DNA from: Vibrio cincinnatiensis
GTDB lineage: Bacteria > Pseudomonadota > Gammaproteobacteria > Enterobacterales > Vibrionaceae
DNA length: 64,000 nt
Direction of reading: 5' to 3'
Assembly (NCBI RefSeq): GCF_022113815.1
Contig: NZ_SGOM01000003.1
Span: 1 to 64,000, forward strand
The translations under genes were made by a program, and so were the position numbers. Positions 17,721-28,191 of the stretch are shown in pieces. How positions within the stretch are numbered: position 1 is the stretch's first letter; every line of letters starts with the position of its first letter. A model generated the notes under the pieces. That model saw nothing but the letters and a program-made list of their open reading frames with translations, was not told where the DNA came from and did not search any database.

Positions 17721-20700
17721 ATGCGTCCGATTCAATTGACTCTACAAGCTTTTGGTCCTTTTGCTGCTCAACAAGTGATTGACTTTAGAGCGTTTGGTCA
17801 TGCGCCCCTTTTTCTGATTAATGGTCCAACAGGGGCTGGGAAAAGCTCCATTCTAGATGCGATTTGTTATGCCTTATATGGGGAAACCACCGGGAGTGAA
17901 CGCTCTGGCGATCAAATGCGCTGTGACTATGCCCCCGATTCGATGTTGACGGAAGTTCAGTTTATTTTTGAGCTAGACCAACGCCGTTTTATGCTCACTC
18001 GCAGCCCTGATCAAGAAGTGGCGAAACAGCGTGGAGAAGGGACAACCAAGAAAAACCATGCGGCAAGTTTAGTTGAACTACTCGAGTCGGGAGAAGAAAA
18101 ACTGATTGCGCATCGTCCAACTCCGGTCGGTAAAGCGGTGCTGGAGTTGATTGGGCTTGATGTTAAGCAATTTCGGCAAGTGATGGTGATTCCACAAGGA
18201 AAGTTTCGTGAATTGTTAATCGCCAACTCCAAAGAGCGCGAACAAATTTTTGGTCAGCTATTTCAAACTCAGATTTACGTGCAAATTGAGCGAGAATTGC
18301 TTGAGCGAGCCGCAGGTATTCGTAAACAGAAAGAGCAGTTTGACCATCAGATCAAAGGGGCGTTAGACGTTACTTCACTGAGTAGTGAAGAAGCATTACA
18401 AGCCGAAATATTAGCCATTAAGCCGTTAGTGCAACGCAGTGAGCAAGCGTATCAGGCGTCACAAAAGCAACTCGATGCTTTAAAACGACAATGGAACGAT
18501 GCGCAAGAGCTACAAAAGCAATTTAGCCAACAAGCGCAGCTTGCAGCAGAAAAAACGGCGATGCTTGCTCAGCAACCCGCAATTGAGGCTTTGCGTAAGA
18601 GTTTACAACAAGCCCAGAAAGCGGCTCGTCTCGATTTACCTTATCAACAAAACCGCGAAGCTCAGCGTCAACTTGACTTAGCCAAACAAGCTCAAGTGGC
18701 TAAGCAACAAGCGTTCGCCTTGGCTGAAAAGCAGCTAGAAGAGGCAACATTTGCCTATCAACAGGCGGCGAAGTCTGCCGAGCAAGTGGAACCACTGAAT
18801 CAGCAACTTTATCAATTGGAAGGGATTGGAAAAAAATTTGCGGCTTTAGAAGAGCAGAAAAAGCTTCATCACAATGCAAAGCAGCAGTGGCTTACCGCTC
18901 AGCAAGGTGTTGAGCAAGCCTTGCTTAAGGTGCAAATGCTCGAAACTCAACTGCAAGCTCAACGCGAAGAAGTCGAAAAGGTTCACCAGCAAAAAAGTCG
19001 TCTGGAAGCTAAGCAGCTTACCCAAGCACAAATGAGCGATCACATAACGCTACGTCTTAAACAACAATCACTGGTTAAGAAAGTCACTGAACTTACTGAG
19101 CAATTTAAGCAGGTTGATCGCCGTTACCAAACGGCACAAACGGATGCTCAGCAGGCAAGGCAGCAAGCGGATCAATTAGAATTGCGCTGGCACACCAACC
19201 AAGCCGCAGAGTTGGCGCAAAGGTTAAGCGAAGGTGAGGCATGTCCGGTCTGTGGGAGCCATACCCACCCCAATATTGCCCAGTTTTCCAGTGACGTTGT
19301 CACTAAAGAGCAAGTGAAACAAGCGAGAGAGGGGCAGAAAAAAGCAGAAGCCAGTGAGATTGAATGGTTAAAGCAACACCAGCAAGTAAAAAGTGAATTG
19401 AGCTATTTTGAACAAGAGCAGCAGCAAGTCGCTGAGCTGATAGCACAGAAACAGATCGCCGATTTAGCGACACTGCAAGAGCAGGATAAACAGCTCACTC
19501 AAGAGATCGAACAGCTTTCACGACTCAACCCTCAGCAACTTGAGGTAAAAATCGCGCAGTTAGAGCAAGAGCTACGCACAACTCAATCGCAAGCTGAGCA
19601 GCAAAAGAGTGCGTTAGAACAAGTGAAGCAGCGGGAAATTGAAGCGCAAACCCAAGTCTCTAGTTTGCAGGCAGAGATCAGCAGCGACTTTACTCATGTC
19701 GATGAAGTGAGAGAAAGATACTCTGTGGTGCATAAACAAATTAAAGCGCTACAGCAAGCTGAACAATCGGCAAGAACCCATTTAACGCAAGCCCAGAATC
19801 ATCGCTCAGCGGCTCAATCTTCATTAACCAGTGCCAATGAGCAGTGTGCAACATGGACAAAAGAGTGGCAACGTATGCAGCAGGTGTGGCAGGCGGCGCT
19901 GAGTCAAAGTCCTTTCACGGATCAAGAGCACTATTTGCAGGCTCGAGTTGATGAGGCTTCAATCGTTGAAATGGAGGGAAAAATCCGTCAATTTGAGCAG
20001 TTGTGGTCCACGCTACAAGGTAAGCTGGATAATTTGCACCAGACGTTAACCGATAAACAGCCGCCACACTTAGCGGAAATTCAAGCCAGTGTGGAGGCTC
20101 AGCAAAGCGATCTTAGCGCCAAGCTTAACGATTTTACTCAACAGCGTTCTCGACTTGATAGCTTACAACAAGTGAGTGAGAAACTGATTCGTTTGCATGA
20201 GCATAATGCTGCATTGGAAAAAGAGTACCAAATTTATGGAACCCTCAGTGACATTGCCAGTGGCAAAACTGGCGCAAAAGTGAGCTTACACCGCTTTGTG
20301 TTGGGCGTGTTACTTGAAGATGTTCTGATACAAGCTTCGCAGCGTCTACAACGAATGAGCAAAGGGCGCTATTGGCTTAAACGTAAAGAGGATCGCGCGA
20401 AAGGGAATGCTGGTTCTGGTCTCGACCTGATGGTGGAAGATGCCTACACCGGAAAATGGCGTGATGTTGCAACCTTGTCGGGAGGAGAATCTTTTATGGC
20501 GGCGCTATCGCTCGCCTTGGGTCTATCCGATGTCGTGCAATCATATAGCGGCGGTATTCGCTTAGAAACCTTATTTATTGATGAAGGGTTCGGCAGTTTA
20601 GATCCCGAATCACTCGATTTGGCGATTCAAACCTTGATCGATCTACAACAAGGGGGGCGATGCATTGGTATTATTTCTCATGTGGCTGAATTGAAAGAGC

Positions 20701-20765
20701 AAATTGCATTAAGATTGGATGTTGAGACATCCGTTCGCGGCAGTATCATCAAACTTATTGTATAG
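17721..20765 (+). CDS. sbcC: Exonuclease subunit SbcC
   Basis: 1014 residues, Rad50-like SMC ATPase. Walker A is INGPTGAGKSSILDAICYAL (about residues 33–52). Two very long Gln/Lys-rich coiled coils flank the zinc hook GEACPVCGSHTHPN near residue 510. The C-terminal ATPase half has the signature TLSGGESFMAALSLALGLSD and Walker B ETLFIDEGFGSLD. It powers and positions SbcD on DNA ends. Directly follows sbcD in one operon. Confidence 0.94.
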   Translation: MRPIQLTLQAFGPFAAQQVIDFRAFGHAPLFLINGPTGAGKSSILDAICYALYGETTGSERSGDQMRCDYAPDSMLTEVQFIFELDQRRFMLTRSPDQEVAKQRGEGTTKKNHAASLVELLESGEEKLIAHRPTPVGKAVLELIGLDVKQFRQVMVIPQGKFRELLIANSKEREQIFGQLFQTQIYVQIERELLERAAGIRKQKEQFDHQIKGALDVTSLSSEEALQAEILAIKPLVQRSEQAYQASQKQLDALKRQWNDAQELQKQFSQQAQLAAEKTAMLAQQPAIEALRKSLQQAQKAARLDLPYQQNREAQRQLDLAKQAQVAKQQAFALAEKQLEEATFAYQQAAKSAEQVEPLNQQLYQLEGIGKKFAALEEQKKLHHNAKQQWLTAQQGVEQALLKVQMLETQLQAQREEVEKVHQQKSRLEAKQLTQAQMSDHITLRLKQQSLVKKVTELTEQFKQVDRRYQTAQTDAQQARQQADQLELRWHTNQAAELAQRLSEGEACPVCGSHTHPNIAQFSSDVVTKEQVKQAREGQKKAEASEIEWLKQHQQVKSELSYFEQEQQQVAELIAQKQIADLATLQEQDKQLTQEIEQLSRLNPQQLEVKIAQLEQELRTTQSQAEQQKSALEQVKQREIEAQTQVSSLQAEISSDFTHVDEVRERYSVVHKQIKALQQAEQSARTHLTQAQNHRSAAQSSLTSANEQCATWTKEWQRMQQVWQAALSQSPFTDQEHYLQARVDEASIVEMEGKIRQFEQLWSTLQGKLDNLHQTLTDKQPPHLAEIQASVEAQQSDLSAKLNDFTQQRSRLDSLQQVSEKLIRLHEHNAALEKEYQIYGTLSDIASGKTGAKVSLHRFVLGVLLEDVLIQASQRLQRMSKGRYWLKRKEDRAKGNAGSGLDLMVEDAYTGKWRDVATLSGGESFMAALSLALGLSDVVQSYSGGIRLETLFIDEGFGSLDPESLDLAIQTLIDLQQGGRCIGIISHVAELKEQIALRLDVETSVRGSIIKLIV

Positions 20766-20801
20766 TGATGACTACTCCGCTCACTCATACTGGTGAATAA
20801 T

Positions 20802-22850
20802 ATGGATGCAATAAAAAAAATATACCAATATGCAGAGCCAAATCTCACGTTAGTCGGGTGGATGGGGCTGATCGGGTTTCCTGTCTATTATTATGTCTGG
20901 GCTTACCTGTTTCCACAGCCATATGAGTCGCTTGAGCTGAGAGGTTTTTGCTCGTTTCTCTTTGCGGGTATTGCTTTTCGCCATTTTTTACCCAAGGTTT
21001 TTCACCGTTATTTGCCGTATTACTACCTTTTCTCTATTGGGTTTTGTCTGCCGTTCTTCTTTTTTTATATGATGTTAATGAACAGCTGGTCCACTGAGTG
21101 GGCGATGTCTTTTATGGCATCTATCTTTTTACACATCTTGCTGGTGCATGAAACCAAAGTGATGCTAATACAAGCCTTGATTGCTTCACTTATGGCATAT
21201 TTTACCGCGTATTATGTGATGAAGGCAGAGCCTAGCCAGCTCATTTCATTAACGTATGTGCCTATTTTTATTTTTACCTATGTATTTGGCAACTTATTCT
21301 ATTTTCGTAACCAGATCTCTCATGAAAGCAAAGTGTCCATTGCAAAGTCTTTTGGTGCAGGGATTGCCCATGAAATGCGTAACCCGCTAAGTGCATTAAA
21401 ATCTTCGGTAGATGTGCTACGCGCTCTGTTACCTGCGGCTGAATCGACGAGTGTGAGCTACACATTCACGGCTCAAGAATTGGCTCAGATACAAGAGGTG
21501 TTAAATAATGCCGATGAGGTGATTCATTCAGGCAATGAGACGATAGATTTACTCCTTACCTCCATTGATCAGAATCGAGTTTCGACGTCAACATTTAAAA
21601 AACATTCAGCGAAAGCCATCGTAAATAATGCGATACGTTCATTTTCCTATCCGAAAGCATTGGATAAATCGATGGTAACGGTGACGATTGAGCATGAGTT
21701 TGATTTTTTAGGCAGTGATACCTTGCTTAAGTTTGCCTTATATAACTTGCTGAAAAATGCATTTTATTACCAAAATAGTGACTATTTTCAGATTGATATC
21801 AAGCTAAAGCGGCAATTTGATAACAATATTATTGTGGTTAGAGATAATGGTGTGGGAATTGCTCCTGATCAACTTGATGAAGTTTTTAAAGATTTTTATA
21901 CTTTTGGTAAAAATAATAGCTATGGGCTAGGGTTACCTTTCTGCCGAAAAGTAATGCGTTCATTTGGTGGAAGTATTCACTGTCGTTCTGTTTTTGGTGA
22001 GTGGACCGAATTTATCCTAACTTTTCCCGATTATTTTTCTGAACGAGTGAAACACATCAAACTGGATTTAATGAAGTCTAAGTCGGTTCTATATATCGGT
22101 GAACAGGAAATTATTTATCATCATTTGAATGAACAGGCGTTTTATCAAGGTTTTTCTATGAATAGCGTCAGCCTTGAACAAGCCATTCAACGAGAAGAAT
22201 TTGAATTTGAGTTCGATGTTATTTTAATTAATCTGGATAAATTATCATCACAATGGGGTAGACTGAGTGTATTAGAAGATAAGCTCCATTTCACTGAAGC
22301 AAAAATTGGATACTTATATGATAAAAACCATCATTATCCGGTTAATATTTCACGGTATTTAACTATTTATCCAATTGAAATGCACCAACTATTACTTGAT
22401 AGTTCATTAATGATGGAGCAACTATTTTTTGAAATGGAGGAAAATTCGGCCAATAGAAATCAGATTAAATCAGCTGAAGTTTGCTATCAACGGCGTATTT
22501 TATTAGTGGATGATAATGAATCATTACGTCTCTTTTCTGCCTTATTGTTGGAAAAACAAGGTTATGAAGTTTTTCAAGCCAATAATGGTAAACAGGCATT
22601 AGAGATTCTTTCAAATGAAAGTGTGGATTTAATTATTATGGATCTTGATATGCCGGTAATGAATGGTTTCGATACAACTAAGGCTATCCGTAATTTAGAT
22701 ACAAGCTATCATCATATTCCTATTATTGGATATACTGGCGATGATCGATCAGAAACGGTTTCTGAAATTTATAAAATAGGCATGAATGATTATATTGTAA
22801 AACCGGCAGATAAAGAAATTCTTTTAAGAAAAATAGCAAATTGGTTATGA
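20802..22850 (+). CDS. cqsS: CAI-1 autoinducer sensor kinase/phosphatase CqsS
   Basis: 682 residues, closely resembling Vibrio CqsS throughout. About six membrane helices (residues 15–170) include the conserved FCLPFFFFYMMLMNSWSTEW and MASIFLHILLVHE. The H-box FGAGIAHEMRNPLSALKSS has its His at residue 190. The HATPase shows LLKNAFYY, DNGVGIAP and YGLGLPFCRKV. A C-terminal receiver (about 565–680) has LLVDDNES, the Asp in IIMDLDMP and the Lys in YIVKPAD. It relays phosphate to LuxU/LuxO at low CAI-1. The aligned tail-selectivity position (Cys170 in V. cholerae) is Phe166 here. The ATG at 20802 has GGTG 8 bp upstream; a GTG at 20793 lacks an RBS. Convergent with cqsA. Confidence 0.93.
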   Translation: MDAIKKIYQYAEPNLTLVGWMGLIGFPVYYYVWAYLFPQPYESLELRGFCSFLFAGIAFRHFLPKVFHRYLPYYYLFSIGFCLPFFFFYMMLMNSWSTEWAMSFMASIFLHILLVHETKVMLIQALIASLMAYFTAYYVMKAEPSQLISLTYVPIFIFTYVFGNLFYFRNQISHESKVSIAKSFGAGIAHEMRNPLSALKSSVDVLRALLPAAESTSVSYTFTAQELAQIQEVLNNADEVIHSGNETIDLLLTSIDQNRVSTSTFKKHSAKAIVNNAIRSFSYPKALDKSMVTVTIEHEFDFLGSDTLLKFALYNLLKNAFYYQNSDYFQIDIKLKRQFDNNIIVVRDNGVGIAPDQLDEVFKDFYTFGKNNSYGLGLPFCRKVMRSFGGSIHCRSVFGEWTEFILTFPDYFSERVKHIKLDLMKSKSVLYIGEQEIIYHHLNEQAFYQGFSMNSVSLEQAIQREEFEFEFDVILINLDKLSSQWGRLSVLEDKLHFTEAKIGYLYDKNHHYPVNISRYLTIYPIEMHQLLLDSSLMMEQLFFEMEENSANRNQIKSAEVCYQRRILLVDDNESLRLFSALLLEKQGYEVFQANNGKQALEILSNESVDLIIMDLDMPVMNGFDTTKAIRNLDTSYHHIPIIGYTGDDRSETVSEIYKIGMNDYIVKPADKEILLRKIANWL

Positions 22851-22858
22851 TTATTTAT

Positions 22859-22897
22859 AAACAAGTGATCAACAATGTTGCTATTGATCACTTGTTT
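22859..22897. terminator. Bidirectional terminator between cqsS and cqsA
   Basis: A perfect 14-bp stem, AAACAAGTGATCAA (22859–22872) with TTGATCACTTGTTT (22884–22897) and an 11-nt loop, lies in the gap between the converging genes. It ends in TTT on both strands. Confidence 0.85.
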
Positions 22898-22911
22898 GCT
22901 AGGTTTAATCG

Positions 22912-24093
22912 TTATTTAAAATATAAATTTGTATTATTGATTGCTAAACTACAAACGTGGATAATTTTATCCAATTGCTCTTGCGTTAGTGAGCTGTTTA
23001 AAGATAATCGAATAATATTTTTATTTTTTGCGGTTGCGGGGCGACAGAATACTGCACCAAATACACCATTTTCTTCTAAATAGTCTCTGACTTTTTCTGT
23101 ATTTTCTTCATCTCCGGTTTCTAAAGCGATAATTTGAGATTGGCTACGTATAGTAAAGCCTAGTTTAATTAATGCTGTTCGTAAGGTTTGCGCATGGTGA
23201 AACAGTTGTTCTCGCTTTTCATCTGAGGCTTTTATCACCTCTAATGTTGCACTAAGTGCCTCGACTTCATAGGGAAGAATGGTTGAGCTAAAGATAGCAG
23301 GGTAGCCAACAAAGGGAAGGCATTTATCGACATTATTGTTTGCCCATATCGCCCCCGCTCGATAAGCAAAGGTTTTTGCTAGACTGACGGTCATAAAGTC
23401 GACGTAGTTAGATAATCCTAGCTCACACAGTAGCCCTGCACCTTGTGGTCCACAAACACCGAATGAATGAGATTCATCCACTAAAATAGCACAATGGTAT
23501 TGTTTTGCTATGGTGACGAGATCCACCAGTGGGGCTAGGGTTCCTATCGTGCTATAGATGGAGTCCACCGCAATAATACCAGGGCCATACCGCTTGATGA
23601 GCTTGATCAGATGATCGCAGTTATTATGCATGAATGGGTGTAACTGAGCATTAGCATAGCGTGCGCCTTCCCACATTGACATATGGGCAAAAAAATCAAT
23701 ATAAACCGGAGTTTCAGGTGAGCAAATTGTCTGCAATAACGCTGTATTTGCATTCCATCCAGATTGCGATAATAGACAAGTATCAAACTGAGCAAAATCA
23801 GCCAGTTGCTTTTCAAGTGGTGGTTTAGTTTGAGCATCTTGTAAAAAAATACCAGACATAAAAAGGCTATCATGGCTTTCATCAATAGCATGTTTCAATC
23901 GATCTTTAATTAAAGGATGATTGGATAAGCTGAGATAGTCATTACTTTGTAAAATAATATCATTATTTTGGGGTCTTTTCCCTAATACAAGATGTTTACC
24001 ATTGTGATTACTCTCAATGAGGTCATGGACAAATAAATCTAAACGCGTTTGAATAAACTCAGGTAGACGCGTATTTTTGGCATCGTTTTTCAT
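22912..24093 (-). CDS. cqsA: CAI-1 autoinducer synthase CqsA
   Basis: 393 residues, PLP-dependent alpha-oxoamine synthase. Motifs shared with V. cholerae CqsA are [73 protein letters not shown] (PLP Asp), and [14 protein letters not shown] with the Schiff-base Lys. It joins S-adenosylmethionine and an acyl-CoA to make the amino-CAI-1 precursor. The ATG at 24093 follows AAAGGATATAATCG. It lies tail to tail with cqsS, the receptor for its product. BioF or KBL is excluded by the CqsA-specific motifs and the neighbour. Confidence 0.94.
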   Translation of the reverse strand: MKNDAKNTRLPEFIQTRLDLFVHDLIESNHNGKHLVLGKRPQNNDIILQSNDYLSLSNHPLIKDRLKHAIDESHDSLFMSGIFLQDAQTKPPLEKQLADFAQFDTCLLSQSGWNANTALLQTICSPETPVYIDFFAHMSMWEGARYANAQLHPFMHNNCDHLIKLIKRYGPGIIAVDSIYSTIGTLAPLVDLVTIAKQYHCAILVDESHSFGVCGPQGAGLLCELGLSNYVDFMTVSLAKTFAYRAGAIWANNNVDKCLPFVGYPAIFSSTILPYEVEALSATLEVIKASDEKREQLFHHAQTLRTALIKLGFTIRSQSQIIALETGDEENTEKVRDYLEENGVFGAVFCRPATAKNKNIIRLSLNSSLTQEQLDKIIHVCSLAINNTNLYFK

Positions 24094-24421
24094 CGATTAT
24101 ATCCTTTTAATATTTAATAAATGCCAGCTGACAATGGATATTTTGGTCGAAAAAAAACAGTTGTCATTAAGGATATATTATTGTTTTGCTGTCGCTAGAA
24201 AACTCTATTATAGTGAATTTATTATCTGTTTATCATTCATACACTCAGAGAGTCTAGTTATAAAGGAATATATGAAAATATCTTTTTAATTAAAGGGTTA
24301 AATATAAAATTCATGATTACGTTATGAGTTTTTATGGGATATAAGTTTGATAAAAAAAAGAGGATAGGCGGAATGACTTCAATGATATGATCGATTAAAG
24401 TCATTTCAGCTTTCGATGCTT
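24094..24421. other. Intergenic region: cqsA promoter side and end of the GGDEF–EAL gene
   Basis: About 330 AT-rich bases. The left part (24372–24405) has an 8-bp stem, AATGACTT with AAGTCATT, followed on the minus strand by a T-tract near 24352–24360, a possible weak terminator for the GGDEF–EAL transcript. The rest would hold the cqsA promoter; I see no small gene in it. Confidence 0.4.
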
Positions 24422-27196
24422 TTATATTACTTCAGCATAATTGAATGGAAACTCTTCAATTGGAACAGGGGCCCCAAATAAATAACCCTGAAAATGGAGG
24501 CAGCCATAACTGGCTAATCGCTCTCGTTGCTCTTGGGTTTCAACACCTTCGGCAATAACAGACAATTTCATGCTTTTAGCAAGGGAGACGATAGTGCGTG
24601 CAATGTCAGCATCATGTGTATTCGTCAGTAAGTCATGCACAAAGGATTGATCAATTTTCAGTTGATCTAAGGGCAATTGCTTGAGGTAGTTGAGTGATGA
24701 ATATCCGGTTCCAAAATCATCTAAGGCGAAATGGACACCATGCTGTTTCAATTGTGTAATTTTGGTGACGGTATCTTTTAGGTCTTGGTGCAGCATGCTC
24801 TCGGTAATTTCTAGTTTTAATTGTTGAGGATTGGCTCCATGTTGCTGAAGGGCATTAATCACTTGTTCCACGAAATGGGTTTGATGAAATTGCTTTGCAC
24901 TGATGTTGATGGCTAGCACCAATTCTTCTGTTAGTGGAGTGTGTTGCCAAGTTGCTAGTACTTTACAAGCTTGGTTTAGTACCCATTCCCCCAAGGGTAG
25001 AATCAACCCCGTTTCTTCAGCAACGGGAATAAATTGAGCTGGGGAGATCATGCCATGCTTGGGGTGCCTCCAACGAATAAGCGCCTCAGCACCAATTAAT
25101 TGACCGTTGTGCGTAACTTGAGGCTGATAGTAAAGAATAAATTGGTTATGGCTTAATCCATAGCGAAGATCGCTTGCCATAGCCGCATGAGCTAATACTT
25201 TTTTCTGCATCTCGGGGTTGAAGAAACGATGGGTATTTCTTCCTGCCCCTTTTGATTGGTACATGGCTAAATCAGCGTGTTTGAGTAGGTCATCCACACT
25301 TTGCTCTTCACCTTGGAAGAGGGTAACTCCAATACTTAAGGTGCTAAAGTGCTCCATTCCATCAATGGTATAAGGTTGAGCCTGAGCATAGAGAATTTTT
25401 TGACAAAGCTGGTCGGCGCGTTTAGAGGCCATTTCTTCACTCAATCCCAGTTGTTCAAGCACGATAACAAATTCATCTCCGCCAATTCGGGCAACTGTAT
25501 CGGTCCGTCTGACGCAATCGCTTAATCGTTGACTGACGAGCGTTAAAAACTTGTCCCCGACATCGTGTCCTCGGGTATCATTGAGAGTTTTAAAATCGTC
25601 TAAATCTAGGTATAGCACGGCACCGTAATGGCCATCTCTTGTTGTATTTCGTCGGGCTTGTTCCAAGCGTTCCATTAATAATTGTCGGTTTGGAAGCCCC
25701 GTTAATTGGTCGTAGAAAGCCAGTTGTTTGATTTTATTTTCTGCCGCATTGCGTTGAGTAACATCGACTAAAGTGATCACATAGTTGATGACTGATTCGT
25801 CATTATCACTCATTACCGCCGTCATATGTGTCCATTGCAGATATTCCTCACCATTTTTGCGGCGGTTCCACATTTCACCTTGCCAAGCACCATATGTGAT
25901 GAGCTGTTGGTTTAGTTCTTCATAATAGCTTTCACTGTGTTGTGTCGAACGAATGATATCTAAGTGTTGGCCAAGTACATCGTAAGATTGATAGCCAGTA
26001 ATATCGGTAAAGGCTTGGTTAACTCGCAGAATGTACCGATTAGCGTCAGTCACTATCATTCCTTCTGCGGATTCAAATACGGTGGCGGCAATTTTTAAGT
26101 TCTCAACCATACGTTGCATGGCTTCACCTACTTGGTTGTATTCATAAATACCAGTAGAAGAAAAATGCACCCTTAACCCTTGCTGTATACCTTGAATGTA
26201 GTTTGTTAATTGACTAATCGCTCGGTTATGACTGAGATGCAATAGCCAAGCCGCAATGGTTAATAAACAGAGAAAACCGCCAGATAAGAGTAGAAAAGAA
26301 CGCATATAGTGTTCTGTTGTAGAAGGGAAGCGGCTTTTCTCCATTCCTAACTTAAGCGTTATGGGGTAACTTTCTTCATGCAGAACAACGGGTGAATCAA
26401 GTAAATAAAATGATTCGTTCTCTGAAAGATCCGTACCTTCAGCAGTAGAAGGTAATATTTGGGACGGTGCGGTTAATGTTTGATACTGGATAAGTGGGTT
26501 GTTTTGATAGTGGATAGAGAAGCTATCTAAATCTGCTTTCTCTGCTAATGTTTTGACGAAACTTCGGTTTTGTCCAATGGCTAAGCCAATAAACATATAT
26601 CCCCTTAAGCGAATGGTGGCGGGATCAAAGATGGGAACCGCTTTAATCACTGCTGTGAGAGGGGCGCTGTGTACCAATACCCATTGGTTAGTATAGTGTA
26701 AAGGGGTATTGATTTTCTGTAGCAGTGGCTGGATGTCGTACAGAGGTAAGCCAGCATTTACCAGTAAGTTATTGGATGTATCGACGAGAAAGAATAGGTC
26801 TAGAATGGCTCCCATATTTGAATCTTGTAGCATAAAAATCATATCTTCAGCCACAGAATCAAATTCAGTATCTTGTTCGGCTAAAGAAGAAAAAATGCGG
26901 TTAGATGCCGTAGTGTGCAAGTAAACTTCCAATAGGTCTAATCGGTTTTCAATTAAACTTTGAACGGTTCGCTGCCGTTGAGTCAGGTTGCTGTCTATTT
27001 TGGATTGTAAATAGTTTTCAGCGGTGTGTAGTGAATACAGCATCGAAGCTAGCAGAGCCAGTAAACCGAGAAAGCCAAAAATGAAGGTGACACGTGTGGC
27101 AAATTTCAACTCCCACGTCTTTTTCTTAGTATTTTTCGGCGTTGGATTCCGTGACATAGAATCATTACTCCTGTACGGCCTATGCGCTGCTTTCAT
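24422..27196 (-). CDS. Membrane PAS–GGDEF–EAL cyclic-di-GMP protein
   Basis: 924 residues. A membrane helix at about 38–58, a periplasmic sensing region (about 60–305) and a second helix (about 308–330) are followed by a HAMP-like linker. A PAS domain (about 380–500: ILRVNQAFTDITGYQSYDVL), a GGDEF domain with intact RIGGDEFVIVL, and an EAL domain with GAEALIRWRHP, DDFGTGYSSL and IAEGVETQEQ follow. Both catalytic signatures are intact, so it could make or degrade c-di-GMP. Start 27196 is 11 bp after the upstream tctC-like stop; MSRNP at 27157, 10 bp after AGGAG, is an alternative. The pairing with a solute-binding protein suggests a periplasmic signal input. Confidence 0.88.
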   Translation of the reverse strand: MKAAHRPYRSNDSMSRNPTPKNTKKKTWELKFATRVTFIFGFLGLLALLASMLYSLHTAENYLQSKIDSNLTQRQRTVQSLIENRLDLLEVYLHTTASNRIFSSLAEQDTEFDSVAEDMIFMLQDSNMGAILDLFFLVDTSNNLLVNAGLPLYDIQPLLQKINTPLHYTNQWVLVHSAPLTAVIKAVPIFDPATIRLRGYMFIGLAIGQNRSFVKTLAEKADLDSFSIHYQNNPLIQYQTLTAPSQILPSTAEGTDLSENESFYLLDSPVVLHEESYPITLKLGMEKSRFPSTTEHYMRSFLLLSGGFLCLLTIAAWLLHLSHNRAISQLTNYIQGIQQGLRVHFSSTGIYEYNQVGEAMQRMVENLKIAATVFESAEGMIVTDANRYILRVNQAFTDITGYQSYDVLGQHLDIIRSTQHSESYYEELNQQLITYGAWQGEMWNRRKNGEEYLQWTHMTAVMSDNDESVINYVITLVDVTQRNAAENKIKQLAFYDQLTGLPNRQLLMERLEQARRNTTRDGHYGAVLYLDLDDFKTLNDTRGHDVGDKFLTLVSQRLSDCVRRTDTVARIGGDEFVIVLEQLGLSEEMASKRADQLCQKILYAQAQPYTIDGMEHFSTLSIGVTLFQGEEQSVDDLLKHADLAMYQSKGAGRNTHRFFNPEMQKKVLAHAAMASDLRYGLSHNQFILYYQPQVTHNGQLIGAEALIRWRHPKHGMISPAQFIPVAEETGLILPLGEWVLNQACKVLATWQHTPLTEELVLAINISAKQFHQTHFVEQVINALQQHGANPQQLKLEITESMLHQDLKDTVTKITQLKQHGVHFALDDFGTGYSSLNYLKQLPLDQLKIDQSFVHDLLTNTHDADIARTIVSLAKSMKLSVIAEGVETQEQRERLASYGCLHFQGYLFGAPVPIEEFPFNYAEVI

Positions 27197-27207
27197 CTCA
27201 GCTTTGA

Positions 27208-28191
27208 TTATGGTTGATTGAATGTCTGTTTTAGCTGCTGAGATTCCGAAATAAGTTTTTTATATTCATCCAGTTGGCTTGTAAACAGTGTCTTTAATTC
27301 TTGTTCTTCCATAAAAATAACGGGCATTTTTATTTTCTGTTCAGTGACTTGTTGAAAACGAAGGTCTTGGGTTGCTGCTTTTAGCGCTTGTGTGAGAATG
27401 GCAACATGCTTATCTGGAGTATTCGCCGGAACGGCAACGACGCGTATCGCATGGACACTCACCTCATAACCCAACTCCTTTAAGGATGGGGCATCGGGGT
27501 AATAGGCCAATCGTTCATCCGCGAGGCTGGCTAAGACATGCATTAATCCAGACTCTGTATAAATACTGTGTGTCCCTCCGCTAAAGGCGATATCCGCATC
27601 CCCCGATAAAATAAGAGGGGCCATACCTGCTCCTCCTGTGGTGGGGACGATACGTAAGGAAATCTTCTCTCGTTGCATGACTCGATTGATCACAAATCGA
27701 TCTTGAGCGTTTTGTGAGGCATAGATTAGCCCCGGATTGACTTTGGCGTATTGAATAAATCCATCCCAAGTTTTAAAGGGCTTATTGGGGCCTGTAATAA
27801 AAGCATTTTGATCTAAGGTAACGCCTGCAACATAGCGAAAACTGTTTATTGAGTAGGAGGAGGGGCTGACGAGCGGTGCAAAAGTGTAGGGAAGCGAAAG
27901 ACCATATTGGAAGGTATAACCTTGATCATGACTATGAGCCAGCATAGCCGCTGCTGCTGCACCGCCAGCACCTGAATGATAGATAATCTTAACTGGCTGA
28001 TTGAGCTGCTCAGTGAGTATTTTAGCCAGTACTTGCCCTTGCACATCCGTGCTACCCCCTGGATTAAAGCCAATTAACATGGTTAATGGCCGAGTTGGAA
28101 AGATATCGTCGGCTAATGTTAGTGATGAAAACATCCCGAAACTAAGCAGTAAGCTGATCATAATATAAGCGTGGATGGAATTTCTTTTCAT
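27208..28191 (-). CDS. TctC/Bug-family tripartite tricarboxylate transporter binding protein
   Basis: 327 residues with a signal peptide (MKRNSIHAYIMISLLLSFGM to about residue 27, LADD). Family motifs are PTRPLTMLIGFNPGGSTDVQ, HSGAGGAAAAAMLA, and LILSGDADIAFSGGTHSIY, the two-lobed TctC/Bug fold that binds carboxylates in the periplasm. The usual TctA/TctB membrane partners are absent. The next gene, 11 bp downstream on the same strand, is the PAS–GGDEF–EAL protein, so it may act as a ligand-binding accessory to that sensor rather than as a transporter part. That role is inference. Confidence 0.82.
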   Translation of the reverse strand: MKRNSIHAYIMISLLLSFGMFSSLTLADDIFPTRPLTMLIGFNPGGSTDVQGQVLAKILTEQLNQPVKIIYHSGAGGAAAAAMLAHSHDQGYTFQYGLSLPYTFAPLVSPSSYSINSFRYVAGVTLDQNAFITGPNKPFKTWDGFIQYAKVNPGLIYASQNAQDRFVINRVMQREKISLRIVPTTGGAGMAPLILSGDADIAFSGGTHSIYTESGLMHVLASLADERLAYYPDAPSLKELGYEVSVHAIRVVAVPANTPDKHVAILTQALKAATQDLRFQQVTEQKIKMPVIFMEEQELKTLFTSQLDEYKKLISESQQLKQTFNQP

